The translations under genes and the position numbers were made by a program. Positions 17,022 through 25,953 of a stretch of 64,000 nucleotides of DNA are shown in pieces. The DNA comes from Hellea sp965224755. Its GTDB lineage: Bacteria > Pseudomonadota > Alphaproteobacteria > Caulobacterales > Maricaulaceae. The notes beneath the pieces were generated by a model. That model did not search any database. It was not told where the DNA came from and saw only the letters and a program-made list of their open reading frames with translations. Location of the stretch: positions 1,612,001-1,676,000 of the forward strand of contig OZ245061.1 of assembly GCA_965224755.1 (NCBI GenBank). Reading direction: 5' to 3'. Numbering within the stretch: position 1 is the first letter of the stretch; each line of letters begins with the position of its first letter.

Positions 17022-17600
17022 ATGCAGGCAAAGACCACACGCGCCTTTAGGACAATAAGCGAAGCCGGCGAGGAGCTGGAGCTTCAGCCCCATGTTTTGC
17101 GGTTCTGGGAATCCAAATTTTCTCAAATCAAACCGATTAAGCGCGGCGGCGGAAGACGTTTCTATCGCCCCGAAGATATCGAGTTTCTGCGCGGCATTAA
17201 AATACTGCTCCATGACGAAAAACATCCGATCAAAGATGTGCAGAAACTGATTCGCGTCAAAGGGGCGGCGCGCATTATCGAACTCGGTCAATCCATCGAG
17301 CGGGCGGCCATGCCTAAAGATGTTGAAGATACGGTTTTGATTCCCGAACGGATTAAAAAAGCCAAAATCAATATCACCCCCATTGACTATGAGGAAGAGG
17401 ATGAGGCCGAAGAGGAACGCGTTATAGCCTTTGCGCCGCGCGCTGAGCCGGAAGCTGACCTTGAACAAGAACCTGTCATGGAGCTTGTTGATGAATATAC
17501 CGAACCTGAAGAGACGATTGATCGCGGCGAGCTTGAAGACGCGCTGGAGCGGCTCAAATCGCTCCGCTCTCGCTGGGAAGCGTTTAAAAACCCTGCTTAA
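17022..17600 (+). CDS. MerR-family transcriptional regulator
   Basis: 192 residues. An N-terminal winged MerR helix-turn-helix (~5-75) is shown by AFRTISEAGEELELQPHVLR, FWESKFSQIKP and GGGRRFYRPEDIEFLRGI. It is followed by an acidic, probably disordered region rich in E/D (~115-165) and a terminal helix (~168-190). No metal-binding cysteines are present, so this is not a metal sensor. The ihfA-merR neighbourhood is widely conserved in alphaproteobacteria, but the regulon is not known to me. Confidence 0.85.
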   Translation: MQAKTTRAFRTISEAGEELELQPHVLRFWESKFSQIKPIKRGGGRRFYRPEDIEFLRGIKILLHDEKHPIKDVQKLIRVKGAARIIELGQSIERAAMPKDVEDTVLIPERIKKAKINITPIDYEEEDEAEEERVIAFAPRAEPEADLEQEPVMELVDEYTEPEETIDRGELEDALERLKSLRSRWEAFKNPA

Positions 17601-17675
17601 AATTGGCTACAGGTTACATCCCCCTATTGCCCTTCTAAAAGCATCATCCTATAGACCGCGTCATTCGGTGATTGT

Positions 17676-17752
17676 CGGAGTGTAGCGCAGTCCGGTAGCG
17701 CACTAAGCTGGGGGCTTAGGGGTCGTAGGTTCGAATCCTATCACTCCGACCA
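17676..17752 (+). tRNA. tRNA-Pro (anticodon GGG)
   Basis: Acceptor CGGAGTG pairs with CACTCCG, discriminator A, encoded CCA. Anticodon stem CTAAG/CTTAG closes loop CTGGGGG, giving GGG. T-arm GTAGGTTCGAATCCTAT. The flanks ttcggtga (17664-17671) and tcaccgaa (17753-17760) are perfect complements, so the primary transcript could extend the acceptor helix. Confidence 0.95.
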
Positions 17753-17768
17753 TCACCGAAATTCATAA

Positions 17769-18842
17769 ATGTCGCAGGACATTTATTCCGCCAAGGCTTA
17801 TAGCGTCTCCATGGCTAATCCCTCGCTTAATAAACCCGAACGCCGCGTCCGAAACTGGCTGTTTCTTTGCTTGCTGCTCGTGGTCGCCATGATCGTATTG
17901 GGCGGGGCGACGCGGCTGACAAATTCAGGATTATCGATCACGGAATGGCTCCCGATTAAAGGGGCTTTGCCGCCTTTGAACCCGGAGGCTTGGCAGTCTG
18001 AATTTCACAAATACCAACAAATCCCGGAATTTATGGCCGAACATTCGGATATGGATTTGGCCGGATTTAAATCAATTTATTTTTGGGAATGGAGCCATCG
18101 GCAGCTTGGGCGGCTGATCGGGCTTGTCTATGCGCTGCCGTTCTTCTGGTTCGCGATCCGCCGCCAATTACCGCGCGGGCAGGGGTATAAGTTTTTTGGC
18201 GTCATGCTGCTTATCGGATTGCAAGGCGCGATTGGTTGGTGGATGGTCGCTAGCGGTCTGACGGATAACCGCGTTGATGTCAGCCAATATCGTCTCGCGA
18301 CTCATCTGGGCATGGGGTTTATCATTCTGGGCGGATTATTCTGGCTATGGCGAAATCAGGCCGAAAACTGGCCGCAAAAGTCGCTCGACCCAATCGCGAA
18401 GACACGCACGGCTTTACTGGCAGGACTGGTTTTCGTGCAAATTATCGCAGGCGCTTTTGTGGCGGGGCTTCATGCAGGCAAGACCTATAATACGTGGCCG
18501 CTTATGGACGGTGATGTCGTGCCAGCGGGTTACGGCGATATGACTCCGTTCTGGCGGAATATGTTTGAAAATATCGGCGCTGTGCAGTTTAATCACCGGA
18601 CTTTGGCCTATATTATTCTCGTTATGACCGTGTGGGTCTGCCTGTCATCGCGCCTCAATAAAAACGTGCAGAAACGGGCGTTCATCTTGCTTGGGCTGCT
18701 GTTTTGGCAAATTGGGCTTGGAATATGGACTTTGTTGACAGGCGATGCGCTCTGGCTCGCTTTGCTCCATCAGTTCTCGGCGATATTTGTGTTCTTGGCC
18801 GCTATCGCCATGATGCGGGCCGCGCGGAAACGCTATTCCTGA
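17769..18842 (+). CDS. ctaA: Haem A synthase (COX15/CtaA)
   Basis: Inner-membrane enzyme that oxidises haem O to haem A for the aa3 cytochrome oxidase. 357 residues with about eight membrane helices. Haem-ligand histidines are visible in WEWSHRQLGR, LATHLGMGF, FNHRTLAY and ALLHQFSA, together with GGATRLTNSGLSITEW after the first helix and AGKTYNTWPLMDGD. This is the longer alphaproteobacterial/mitochondrial COX15 class. The start may be 17769 or the Met 14 codons later at 17811. The last 10 bp overlap the convergent lipoprotein gene. Confidence 0.94.
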   Translation: MSQDIYSAKAYSVSMANPSLNKPERRVRNWLFLCLLLVVAMIVLGGATRLTNSGLSITEWLPIKGALPPLNPEAWQSEFHKYQQIPEFMAEHSDMDLAGFKSIYFWEWSHRQLGRLIGLVYALPFFWFAIRRQLPRGQGYKFFGVMLLIGLQGAIGWWMVASGLTDNRVDVSQYRLATHLGMGFIILGGLFWLWRNQAENWPQKSLDPIAKTRTALLAGLVFVQIIAGAFVAGLHAGKTYNTWPLMDGDVVPAGYGDMTPFWRNMFENIGAVQFNHRTLAYIILVMTVWVCLSSRLNKNVQKRAFILLGLLFWQIGLGIWTLLTGDALWLALLHQFSAIFVFLAAIAMMRAARKRYS

Positions 18843-19639
18843 ATGCCGACTTCTTTCATGAAATAGCCCCGCGAAATGAGCACAACCCGTCCGCTCTCCC
18901 TGTCTGCGGCTAAGATAAGCCCTTGATTATAGACGCTCCCCATATTGGCTTGGGTGGACATGACGAAACCGGGTGTGTCCAGCGCTGCAATGCTTAGGCC
19001 GTTGGTAATGCCCACTGTTTTGCCATTATAAGCGAGGGAACTTCCCTGACGGGTAATAAAAGCAGAACAATCCGTGCCCAACGCCTTTTCTTGAGTCAGC
19101 GCCGCGGATGTATCCTCGAAAATATCCGCCTTCAAGACAATCAGCTCTCCGCCTGACGTTAATGCTCTTACGCTATCAGCTTGGGGCGTCTCGACATGGC
19201 AAAGCCGTTCAATATCCAAATCACCATAGGAGATAGCGAGAGGCCCAAAATTACCTTCATCATCGGTTTCGATAAAGCCTTTTATATTGCCGCCTTGGCC
19301 TAGCGCGAAAAAGACCCCCGCCTGTTTCTCGCGGGCAAGACCTGCCACATCGCGATATTTACCCAAAGCAACGGTTTCGGTTTCCCGGCTATCGGCGGTC
19401 GCGCGGTGCAGCCGTCCGTTCTCGTCCAGTAGAATTATATGGCTCAGCCAAGAGGCGGTAGAATTGGGCACGATGGTTCCGCCAATAATCGGGGCAGGGG
19501 CCATAAAATCGGCAGTAGCCCGAACGGTTATATCAGCGGGCGCTGAATTTTGCGCGGCGGATGTAGACGCGTCTTCACCGTTTTGACAGGCCGTGAGTAA
19601 AACAAGGGTAAAGAGGGCAATATTTCTGTGTAAATTCAT
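18833..19639 (-). CDS. Hypothetical lipoprotein
   Basis: 268 residues that I do not recognise. The N-terminus is a lipoprotein signal (hydrophobic stretch ending LLTAC, C18). The body has repeated short strand-like units (LLDENGRLHRAT, FFALGQGGNIKGFIETDDEG, SLAYNGKTVGITNGLSIAAL, LILAADRESGRVVLISRG), as in a small beta-propeller-like or SMP-30/phytase-like fold, but no catalytic motif is convincing. Two cysteines (in LCHVE and TDCSA) could form a disulphide in the periplasm. It is convergent with ctaA and monocistronic. Confidence 0.7.
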   Translation of the reverse strand: MNLHRNIALFTLVLLTACQNGEDASTSAAQNSAPADITVRATADFMAPAPIIGGTIVPNSTASWLSHIILLDENGRLHRATADSRETETVALGKYRDVAGLAREKQAGVFFALGQGGNIKGFIETDDEGNFGPLAISYGDLDIERLCHVETPQADSVRALTSGGELIVLKADIFEDTSAALTQEKALGTDCSAFITRQGSSLAYNGKTVGITNGLSIAALDTPGFVMSTQANMGSVYNQGLILAADRESGRVVLISRGYFMKEVGIQE

Positions 19640-19794
19640 AGTGTCCTCATACGCGAAACTAGCCCGATATGAATGGTAATTTTCATGCAGGGTAACCGCA
19701 GCTTTTGGGGGGAATTGACTGAGCTTGTGAGCGCTAGCTTATTCGACGCTGATCAGCGTTAGCTGGGAGTAGCGAATCAAAACCGCGAGTGGGC

Positions 19795-20637
19795 TTATTC
19801 TGCACTCGCAAACCCACATTGTTTCTGCTCCATCGCGATTTGCTTTGTGAGTCGGACCGCGTTTTGTGCATAGGCCTCTGTCACAGTGCCTTTGTTTACG
19901 ACCTTGCCTCGCAGCACACTCACGTCTTCGCATAAGTGAAATACAAGCTTCGACGCCGACTTCTCAGCAGCACCCTTCGGAGCGATCCAGTACACAACAT
20001 CCCGGCCGTTTGGATTTTCAGCATCCTTGGTTGCCTCTGCTACTGACTCAGAATCTTTGGCAATATCTTGCGCTTGAGCGGCGACTTCTGGGGAACACGC
20101 CGTCGTGGGCTCATTGGCTTTAATCTGGGCCGCGCACGTGTTCATGTCTTGTGTATATTGCTCGGTCGATGGCGGATCGAAATCTATGCCGACAATCGTG
20201 GCAAGCGCAGCCAGAGCAATCCCGACGCCGCCTGCGATTTTTTTATTTTTCGGATCCATGTCTTTATCCATGAAAATCAAAGCGAGCAGTGGAAGGAAAG
20301 CAAGCACCGCTATAATCGCGCCAAGCTGATTTTGGACAAAGAATTTGAACTTCTCAGTCTCGCTGGCCGGATCGTGCTTATTTGCAGCCTTCCACATCAA
20401 GCTACCCGCTATCGCAAATATTGCGATGACAACTAAGATGCCGATCAGTAGGGTGAGGTTTCCTTCGTTGAACTTGTTTTTAAGAAGTAAAACGATCCCT
20501 GCGATTTCAGCACCGATGGCAACGAGCCATGAGAGAGAGGCGAAAATACGAAGTTTCTTGGCCTTACCCTTTTGGTTTTGAGTTGCTTCCCAAGCTTTGG
20601 TGACGTCCACTTCTGCAGTTGATTTGTTGTCAGGCAT
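19795..20637 (-). CDS. Hypothetical inner-membrane protein with C-terminal soluble domain
   Basis: 280 residues with no family I recognise. After a charged N-terminus there are four probable membrane helices (about residues 31-50, 61-82, 105-124 and 134-150). The C-terminal ~120 residues are soluble and contain a paired-cysteine stretch (NTCAAQI, TTACSPEV), a WIAPKGAAEKSASKLVFHLC segment and a last cysteine near the end. The helices and cysteines suggest an envelope protein with an exported tail. It stands alone. The 155-bp gap downstream (19640-19794) holds a perfect 14-bp palindrome (ACGCTGATCAGCGT, 19746-19759). Confidence 0.65.
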   Translation of the reverse strand: MPDNKSTAEVDVTKAWEATQNQKGKAKKLRIFASLSWLVAIGAEIAGIVLLLKNKFNEGNLTLLIGILVVIAIFAIAGSLMWKAANKHDPASETEKFKFFVQNQLGAIIAVLAFLPLLALIFMDKDMDPKNKKIAGGVGIALAALATIVGIDFDPPSTEQYTQDMNTCAAQIKANEPTTACSPEVAAQAQDIAKDSESVAEATKDAENPNGRDVVYWIAPKGAAEKSASKLVFHLCEDVSVLRGKVVNKGTVTEAYAQNAVRLTKQIAMEQKQCGFASAE

Positions 20638-20983
20638 ATTCAGTTCTCCCTACATCGACATTTTGAACGTTCGAGATTGCAAAGAAATATCTAACGACTC
20701 GCGCAGTGTTATTTTACTGCGTTTTCACCGTCACCCTAACATACTCGCCAAAAAAGCAAAAACAGTTTTTTAGCAATTTGAGTTATGCCAGTTGAAAAAA
20801 TTAGCAGGCCGCTTTATTTAGGTGGTATCCAAATACCGCTCGTCTAAATAATTGTTTTTATAGTGTATTTTACTATAGGTATCTCAATAAAGCTATTGAC
20901 GCCTGCGTCTCCCCTCTGTAATTACCCGCCATCACGAAAGACGCCGCTTCGCTAATGATCCGGCTGAATTCATAGAGGATAAT
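20638..20983. other. 346-bp intergenic region upstream of rplM
   Basis: No coding sequence. AT-rich, with two short dyads: GGTAT-ccaa-ATACC (20824-20837) and TATAGT-N7-ACTATA (20859-20877), both just upstream of the rplM promoter. They could be operators or RNA hairpins of a leader; no ribosomal-protein leader motif is recognised. Confidence 0.5.
20896..20924 (+). promoter_or_regulatory. Likely sigma70-type promoter of rplM-rpsI
   Basis: TTGACG (20896-20901) and TAATTA (20919-20924) are separated by 17 bp, with the rplM start 60 bp downstream. Confidence 0.5.
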
Positions 20984-21454
20984 ATGAGAACCACCAAATT
21001 TTTGAAAACCGCCGAGGTTGAGAAGAAATGGATTTTGATTGATGCGGAGGATGTCATTGTTGGCCGCCTCGCGACTTTCATTGCCATGCGCCTTCGCGGC
21101 AAACACCTGCCGAAATATACACCGCATGTTGATTGCGGCGATAATGTTATTGTTATCAACGCTGAAAAAGTTGTCTTTACTGGCAAGAAGCGTAGCGACA
21201 AAGTCTATTACTGGCATACGGGTTATCCCGGCGGTATTAAAGAACGCACAGCGGAAAAAATTCTCGATGGCCGTTTCCCAGAGCGCGTGATGCGCAAAGC
21301 GGTTCAGCGTATGCTGCCCAAGGAAAGCCCTTTGGCGCGTCAACAACTCTCCAACCTACGTGTTTATGCCGGTTCCGAGCATCCACATACGGCCCAAGAG
21401 CCAACTGTCATTGATTTCAAATCAATGAGCCCTAAAAATGTAAAGGGGAAATAA
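20984..21454 (+). CDS. rplM: 50S ribosomal protein L13
   Basis: 156 residues. The L13 core is clear in KKWILIDAEDVIVGRLATF, GDNVIVINAEKVVFTGKK, DKVYYWHTGYPGGIKERTA and MLPKESPLARQQLSNLRVYAG. A binder of 23S rRNA domain VI region, required early in 50S assembly. AGAGG lies 6 nt before the ATG. It forms the conserved two-gene unit with rpsI. Confidence 0.98.
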   Translation: MRTTKFLKTAEVEKKWILIDAEDVIVGRLATFIAMRLRGKHLPKYTPHVDCGDNVIVINAEKVVFTGKKRSDKVYYWHTGYPGGIKERTAEKILDGRFPERVMRKAVQRMLPKESPLARQQLSNLRVYAGSEHPHTAQEPTVIDFKSMSPKNVKGK

Positions 21455-21457
21455 ATC

Positions 21458-21958
21458 ATGGCTGATGCAAAATCACTCGAAGACCTTAAGGACGTCATGG
21501 AAGGCACTGTTGCCGCCGCTGACGCTCCTGTTGTTGAAATGGCTCCACTACCCGAGCCCAAAATTGACGAACTTGGCCGCGCTTACGCGACTGGCAAACG
21601 GAAAAACTCTATCGCTCGTGTCTGGATTAAACCCGGCAGCGGCAAGATCACCATCAATGGCCGTGACCAAGAGGTTTACTTTGCCCGCCCGGTTCTGCGC
21701 CTGATTATCGCGCAAGCTTTCCAAGTCGCTGACCGTGTTGACAGCTACGATGTTGTTGCTACGGCCAAAGGCGGCGGGCTGTCCGGCCAAGCCGGGGCTG
21801 TGCGCCACGGCATCACCAAAGCGCTGACATATTATGAGCCTGCGCTCAGGCGTCCGCTCAAAGCTGCCGGCTTCATCACCCGCGACTCACGCGTTGTTGA
21901 GCGTAAGAAATACGGTAAGGCGAAAGCCCGTAAGAGCTTCCAGTTCTCAAAACGGTAA
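21458..21958 (+). CDS. rpsI: 30S ribosomal protein S9
   Basis: 166 residues. The S9 domain starts at about residue 45 (YATGKRKNSIARVWIKPGSG) and ends with ARKSFQFSKR, whose C-terminal arginine tail reaches the P-site tRNA. The first ~40 residues are an acidic extension, common in alphaproteobacterial S9. It lies 3 nt after rplM with AAAGGGG upstream. Confidence 0.98.
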   Translation: MADAKSLEDLKDVMEGTVAAADAPVVEMAPLPEPKIDELGRAYATGKRKNSIARVWIKPGSGKITINGRDQEVYFARPVLRLIIAQAFQVADRVDSYDVVATAKGGGLSGQAGAVRHGITKALTYYEPALRRPLKAAGFITRDSRVVERKKYGKAKARKSFQFSKR

Positions 21959-22002
21959 GTCTCTGGACGTTAAGCAATACGATACATATATCGTAGTATT
22001 AC

Positions 22003-22036
22003 AAGGCGTTCCGAGAGAATCGGGACGCCTTTTTTG
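22003..22036 (+). terminator. Rho-independent terminator after rpsI
   Basis: AGGCGTTCCGA pairs with TCGGGACGCCT around a 5-nt loop, followed by TTTTTTG, 45 bp after the rpsI stop. Confidence 0.92.
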
Positions 22037-22079
22037 TTGCCAAAAACTAAAAGAGCCCAAAAACTAAAAGAGCTATGAC

Positions 22080-23117
22080 ATGAAAAACGCCGTTATATTA
22101 GGAGCTTCGGGCTATACGGGCGCAGAAGCCGTGCGCTTGATTATGGGCCATCCTAAGTTAGAACTTGCCGCTCTGACGGGCCATAGCCGCGCGGGGCAGG
22201 CCTACGGCGAGATTTATCCTAATTATGCGCATTTGGATTTGCCCGATGTGGTCACGGTGGGTGAAGTCGATTGGTCAGGCATAGATGTCGCCTTTGCTTG
22301 TTTGCCGCACGGCGCAAGTCAGGAGACGATTGGAGCGGTGATTGATAAGGTGGACACGATTATCGACCTCTCCGCTGATTTCCGCCTCAAAGACCCCGCG
22401 CTTTACGCCAAGACCTATGAGCGCCCGCATGAATTTCAGGATTTGCTTAAGACAGCGGTTTACGGGCTGACGGAATATGCCCGCGATGATTTAAAAGGCG
22501 CTAAGCTCATCGCCTGTCCGGGCTGTTACCCGACCTGTAGCTTGCTGGCGTTATTGCCCGCGCTTGATGCGGAGATGATTGACGTGGCTAATATCATCAT
22601 AGACGCTAAGTCAGGCGTCACGGGAGCTGGCCGTAAGGCCTTGACATCGCTTAGTTTTTCTGAAGTTTCCGACGGCGCCCATGCTTACGGCGTGGCTACT
22701 CACCGCCATGCCCCGGAGATTGACCAAATGCTCAGCCATGTATCGGGGCAAGACGTCATGGTGAGCTTTACGCCGCATCTTATTCCTATGAATCGCGGCA
22801 TGATTACGACCTGCTATGTGGCGCTCGCGGACGGTGTATCCATAGGTGATCTGCGCGCCGCCTATGCAGCCCGTTACACAGATGAGCCTTTCGTCCATGT
22901 CGAAGCCGAGGGGATTGTCCCGCAAACGCGGCATATTCGGGCCAGCAATCATTGCCGTATCGGCATTTTCGCCGACCGCAAACCGGGGCGCGCGATTATC
23001 ATCAGTGTTATAGATAACCTGACCAAAGGCTCCTCCGGACAGGCAATCCAAAATTACAATGCTGCCCAAGGCTGGGACGAAACACTCGGCCTGACGCATC
23101 AGGCTGTGTTTCCTTAA
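22080..23117 (+). CDS. argC: N-acetyl-gamma-glutamyl-phosphate reductase
   Basis: Third step of arginine synthesis: NADPH reduction of N-acetylglutamyl phosphate to the semialdehyde. 345 residues, type 1 ArgC. Nucleotide motif ILGASGYTGAEAVRL (6-20), catalytic C149 in ACPGCYPT, and the histidine region AYGVATHRHAPEIDQ. The start lies directly behind a 17-bp tandem duplication (22040-22073) that forms the leader. No other arg gene is next to it. Confidence 0.95.
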   Translation: MKNAVILGASGYTGAEAVRLIMGHPKLELAALTGHSRAGQAYGEIYPNYAHLDLPDVVTVGEVDWSGIDVAFACLPHGASQETIGAVIDKVDTIIDLSADFRLKDPALYAKTYERPHEFQDLLKTAVYGLTEYARDDLKGAKLIACPGCYPTCSLLALLPALDAEMIDVANIIIDAKSGVTGAGRKALTSLSFSEVSDGAHAYGVATHRHAPEIDQMLSHVSGQDVMVSFTPHLIPMNRGMITTCYVALADGVSIGDLRAAYAARYTDEPFVHVEAEGIVPQTRHIRASNHCRIGIFADRKPGRAIIISVIDNLTKGSSGQAIQNYNAAQGWDETLGLTHQAVFP

Positions 23118-23159
23118 TGTTACTTAGGTAGTGTTCTTAAACGCTCGCCTCTCCACCCT

Positions 23160-23265
23160 TGTCATTCCGCGCTTGACGCGGAAGGTCGAGCCTTTGCAAA
23201 CATGCTTTCGTTAAGCGCCCAATCTCTCGAACTTCCGGGTTCTGCTGCGCAGCCCTGGAATGACA
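23160..23265. repeat. 106-bp dispersed palindromic element, copy 1
   Basis: Begins TGTCATTCCGCGCTTGACG and ends GCGCAGCCCTGGAATGACA, with 9-bp perfect terminal inverted repeats (TGTCATTCC/GGAATGACA). The ends match copy 2 (48892-48997) nearly base for base; the middle ~45 bp differs. Both copies are exactly 106 bp and lie in non-coding gaps. It is non-autonomous and contains no gene. Confidence 0.85.
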
Positions 23266-23371
23266 GGAGGGAGGCAATGGCTTAATTTCGGCCTTAATGA
23301 TTTTTTAGGTGACCCGTAGCCTGTTTTCGCCCATATCGAGTTTGACTGGCTGTTATCACTAGGAGGCCCTT

Positions 23372-23719
23372 ATGACAGGTTCAAAATTCGCAAAATTTGC
23401 ACTCATAGCCGCAGCGACCTCTCTCTCTGCCTGTAGCACCGTTAAAATGCCCAATCTCGACTTTTTTAAATCTTCCGCATTTGAGGAAGAGGCTAAAAAT
23501 ATCGGAGATTATCCTGATGTGACAGACGCTCCTGCTGCGCCGACCAATGTGCGTCCAGCGAGAACATGGGATACGCAAGCCAAGTTATTGATGGCAAAAC
23601 GCGATGCATTTGATACGCCTCGCCCTGTTGACCCAACACGAACAGAGACAGAAATTTCCCGCGATACTGATGCGCTGAAAGCTCGCGCCCGCGCTTATAA
23701 AGCTGACGATCCGCAATAA
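23372..23719 (+). CDS. Small hypothetical lipoprotein
   Basis: 115 residues with a lipoprotein signal ending SLSAC (C21). The mature part is polar with no recognised domain; KMPNLDFFKSSAFEEEAKNIGDYP and a late R/K/D/E-rich helix are visible. The start has GGAGG upstream, and its stop overlaps the aminotransferase start by one base (TAATG), so they are translated together. The function is unknown; the coupling suggests only shared expression. Confidence 0.75.
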   Translation: MTGSKFAKFALIAAATSLSACSTVKMPNLDFFKSSAFEEEAKNIGDYPDVTDAPAAPTNVRPARTWDTQAKLLMAKRDAFDTPRPVDPTRTETEISRDTDALKARARAYKADDPQ

Positions 23720-24918
23720 TGCCCGACCGCGAAGAGTTTTACCGGATAAAGCGTCTTCCGCCCTATGTCTTTGCCGAGGTTAATAGACTTAAGGCAAAGT
23801 TACGCCAAGACGGCATGGATATTATCGATTTCGGCTTTGGCAATCCCGACAGTCCGACGCCGCAACATATTATCGATAAGCTGATTGAAACGGTTCAGAG
23901 GCCGCGCACAACAGGCTATTCCGTCTCGCGCGGTATTTTGGGGCTGCGCCAAGCCGCCGCCCGATATTACAAACGCCGATTTGATGTTGTTCTTGACCCC
24001 GAAGACGAGATTATTGCGACCATTGGCTCGAAAGAAGGCTTTGCCAATCTCGCTCAAGCGATCACAGCGCCGGGGGATGTTATTTTCGCGCCCGATCCGT
24101 CATATCCGCTACATGCTTATGGTTTTATTATTTGCGGCGGGGTGATTCAGCCTATCGCAGCGATTACGGCAGATGAATATTTGGCGGGAGTCAAAAAAGC
24201 CCTAGCCGAAGCTGATAAACCGCCTTTGGCTATCGTTGTCTGTTTTCCGTCCAATCCGACGGGCCATGTTGCAACCCTTGATTTTTACCGCGAAATCGTT
24301 GCCATAGCAAAAGCCCATGACATCATCATCCTGTCAGACTTGGCCTATTCCGAAATTTATTTTGGCGATCCGCCGCCCTCTATTTTTCAGGTTGAAGGCG
24401 CGAAAGATGTGGCGATTGAGACTATATCTCTGTCCAAAACTTACTCCATGGCCGGATGGCGCATGGGGTTTGTCGTCGGCTCGAAACGCCTGATTGCGGC
24501 CCTTGCGCGGGTGAAGTCCTATCTCGATTATGGCGCTTTCACGCCGATACAGGTTGCGGCGTGTGCGGCTTTGGACGGCCCGCAGGATTGCGTCAAAGGT
24601 TTTCGGGAGAAATATCGGCACCGGCGCGATGTTCTGGTTGAAAGCTTTGGCCGCGCCGGATGGGAGATACCGCCGCCGGCAGCCGGCATGTTCGCTTGGG
24701 CGCCCCTGCCAAAAGGCTTCGAACATCTTGGAGATTTGGAATTTTCCAAACGGCTGATGGAGGCGGCGGCTGTAGCGGTGTCTCCGGGCAGCGGCTTTGG
24801 CAAAAACGGCGAAGGCTATGTCCGTATCGGCCTTGTCGAAAATGAGCAGCGCATTCGCCAAGCGGCAAGAAATGTGAAGCAATTTCTATCATCTCTACAG
24901 GAAAACGCCGCAGAATAA
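23719..24918 (+). CDS. Class I/II aminotransferase, AlaC-like
   Basis: 399-residue PLP aminotransferase of the alanine/LL-diaminopimelate-type subgroup. GFGNPDSPTPQHIIDKL, YSVSRGILGLRQAAARYY, FPSNPTGHVA, LSDLAYSEIYF and the PLP lysine K240 in SLSKTYSMAGWRMG are all present. E. coli AlaC (glutamate-pyruvate) is the closest type I know. In many alphaproteobacteria this gene precedes hom-glpX-recJ; here hom is missing but glpX-recJ follow 75 bp later. The amino donor cannot be settled from the sequence. Confidence 0.88.
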   Translation: MPDREEFYRIKRLPPYVFAEVNRLKAKLRQDGMDIIDFGFGNPDSPTPQHIIDKLIETVQRPRTTGYSVSRGILGLRQAAARYYKRRFDVVLDPEDEIIATIGSKEGFANLAQAITAPGDVIFAPDPSYPLHAYGFIICGGVIQPIAAITADEYLAGVKKALAEADKPPLAIVVCFPSNPTGHVATLDFYREIVAIAKAHDIIILSDLAYSEIYFGDPPPSIFQVEGAKDVAIETISLSKTYSMAGWRMGFVVGSKRLIAALARVKSYLDYGAFTPIQVAACAALDGPQDCVKGFREKYRHRRDVLVESFGRAGWEIPPPAAGMFAWAPLPKGFEHLGDLEFSKRLMEAAAVAVSPGSGFGKNGEGYVRIGLVENEQRIRQAARNVKQFLSSLQENAAE

Positions 24919-24993
24919 GTAACGGAACCATTGGGCAGACAGATATGTCTGTGCTAGCAAGCGTGACCTAGAATCGGATGAGAATAGGAACCT

Positions 24994-25953
24994 ATGTCAG
25001 TAATTGGAGTTAACACAGGACTTGCCCTTCAAGCGGCGCTTGTCACAGAAAAAGCGGCGATTGCGGCCTCGCATCTTATTGGGCGCGGCGACGAAAAAGC
25101 GGCAGACCAAGCCGCTGTTGATGCGATGCGCACCATGCTCAACGGCATGAATATTAAAGGCCGTATTGTCATTGGCGAGGGCGAGCGCGACGAAGCGCCT
25201 ATGCTCTATATCGGCGAGGAAGTCGGCAAGGGCAAAGGCCCGGAAATCGATATCGCGCTTGACCCACTCGAAGGCACGACGCTAACCGCTAAAGCGATGG
25301 CCAATGCGCTCGCCGTAATGGCTTTTGCCCCGCGCGGGGGACTGCTTTACGCCCCCGATACCTATATGGATAAAATCGCCATTGGCCCCGGCTACGCGCC
25401 GGGCTTGGTCGATTTGGACAAATCCCCGGCTGATAATGCGCGGGCTATGGCAAAAGCCAAAGGCGTCTCGGTCGAAGATATTACGGTTTGTGTGCTCGAC
25501 CGCGCCCGTCATAGCAAAATCATTGATGAGCTTCGCGGTGTGAAAGCGCGTATTCTGTTGATCACTGACGGTGATGTGCAAGGCGTTATCAATACGACAG
25601 ACCCGGAAACGCAGGTCGATTTGTATATCGGGCAGGGCGGCGCGCCCGAGGGCGTTCTCGCCGCCGCGGCGCTTCGCTGTGTCGGCGGACAAATGCAAGG
25701 CCGCCTGCATTTTCGTAATGATGACGAGATTGCCCGCGCCCGCCGCGTCGGCATTGATCAGCTTGATACGAAATATGATCTCGAAGGCCTCGCGGCAGGC
25801 CCGACTACTTTCTCGGCTACAGGCGTGACTGATGGCAGTCTGCTGGACGGGGTGAAACTGCGCGGCGGCCGTGTCCATACCCATACGCTGATTATGAATT
25901 CGATTGACGGTTCCGTGCAGCGGCTGCGCTCGGACAGGCCCTTGAATTTGTGA
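24994..25953 (+). CDS. glpX: Fructose-1,6-bisphosphatase class II
   Basis: Gluconeogenic hydrolysis of fructose-1,6-bisphosphate. 319-residue GlpX with KAADQAAVDAMRTMLNGM, GEGERDEAPMLYIGE, the metal site DIALDPLEGTT and the substrate region DRARHSKIIDELR. It overlaps recJ by 4 bp (GTGA), a frequent alphaproteobacterial pairing. Confidence 0.95.
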   Translation: MSVIGVNTGLALQAALVTEKAAIAASHLIGRGDEKAADQAAVDAMRTMLNGMNIKGRIVIGEGERDEAPMLYIGEEVGKGKGPEIDIALDPLEGTTLTAKAMANALAVMAFAPRGGLLYAPDTYMDKIAIGPGYAPGLVDLDKSPADNARAMAKAKGVSVEDITVCVLDRARHSKIIDELRGVKARILLITDGDVQGVINTTDPETQVDLYIGQGGAPEGVLAAAALRCVGGQMQGRLHFRNDDEIARARRVGIDQLDTKYDLEGLAAGPTTFSATGVTDGSLLDGVKLRGGRVHTHTLIMNSIDGSVQRLRSDRPLNL

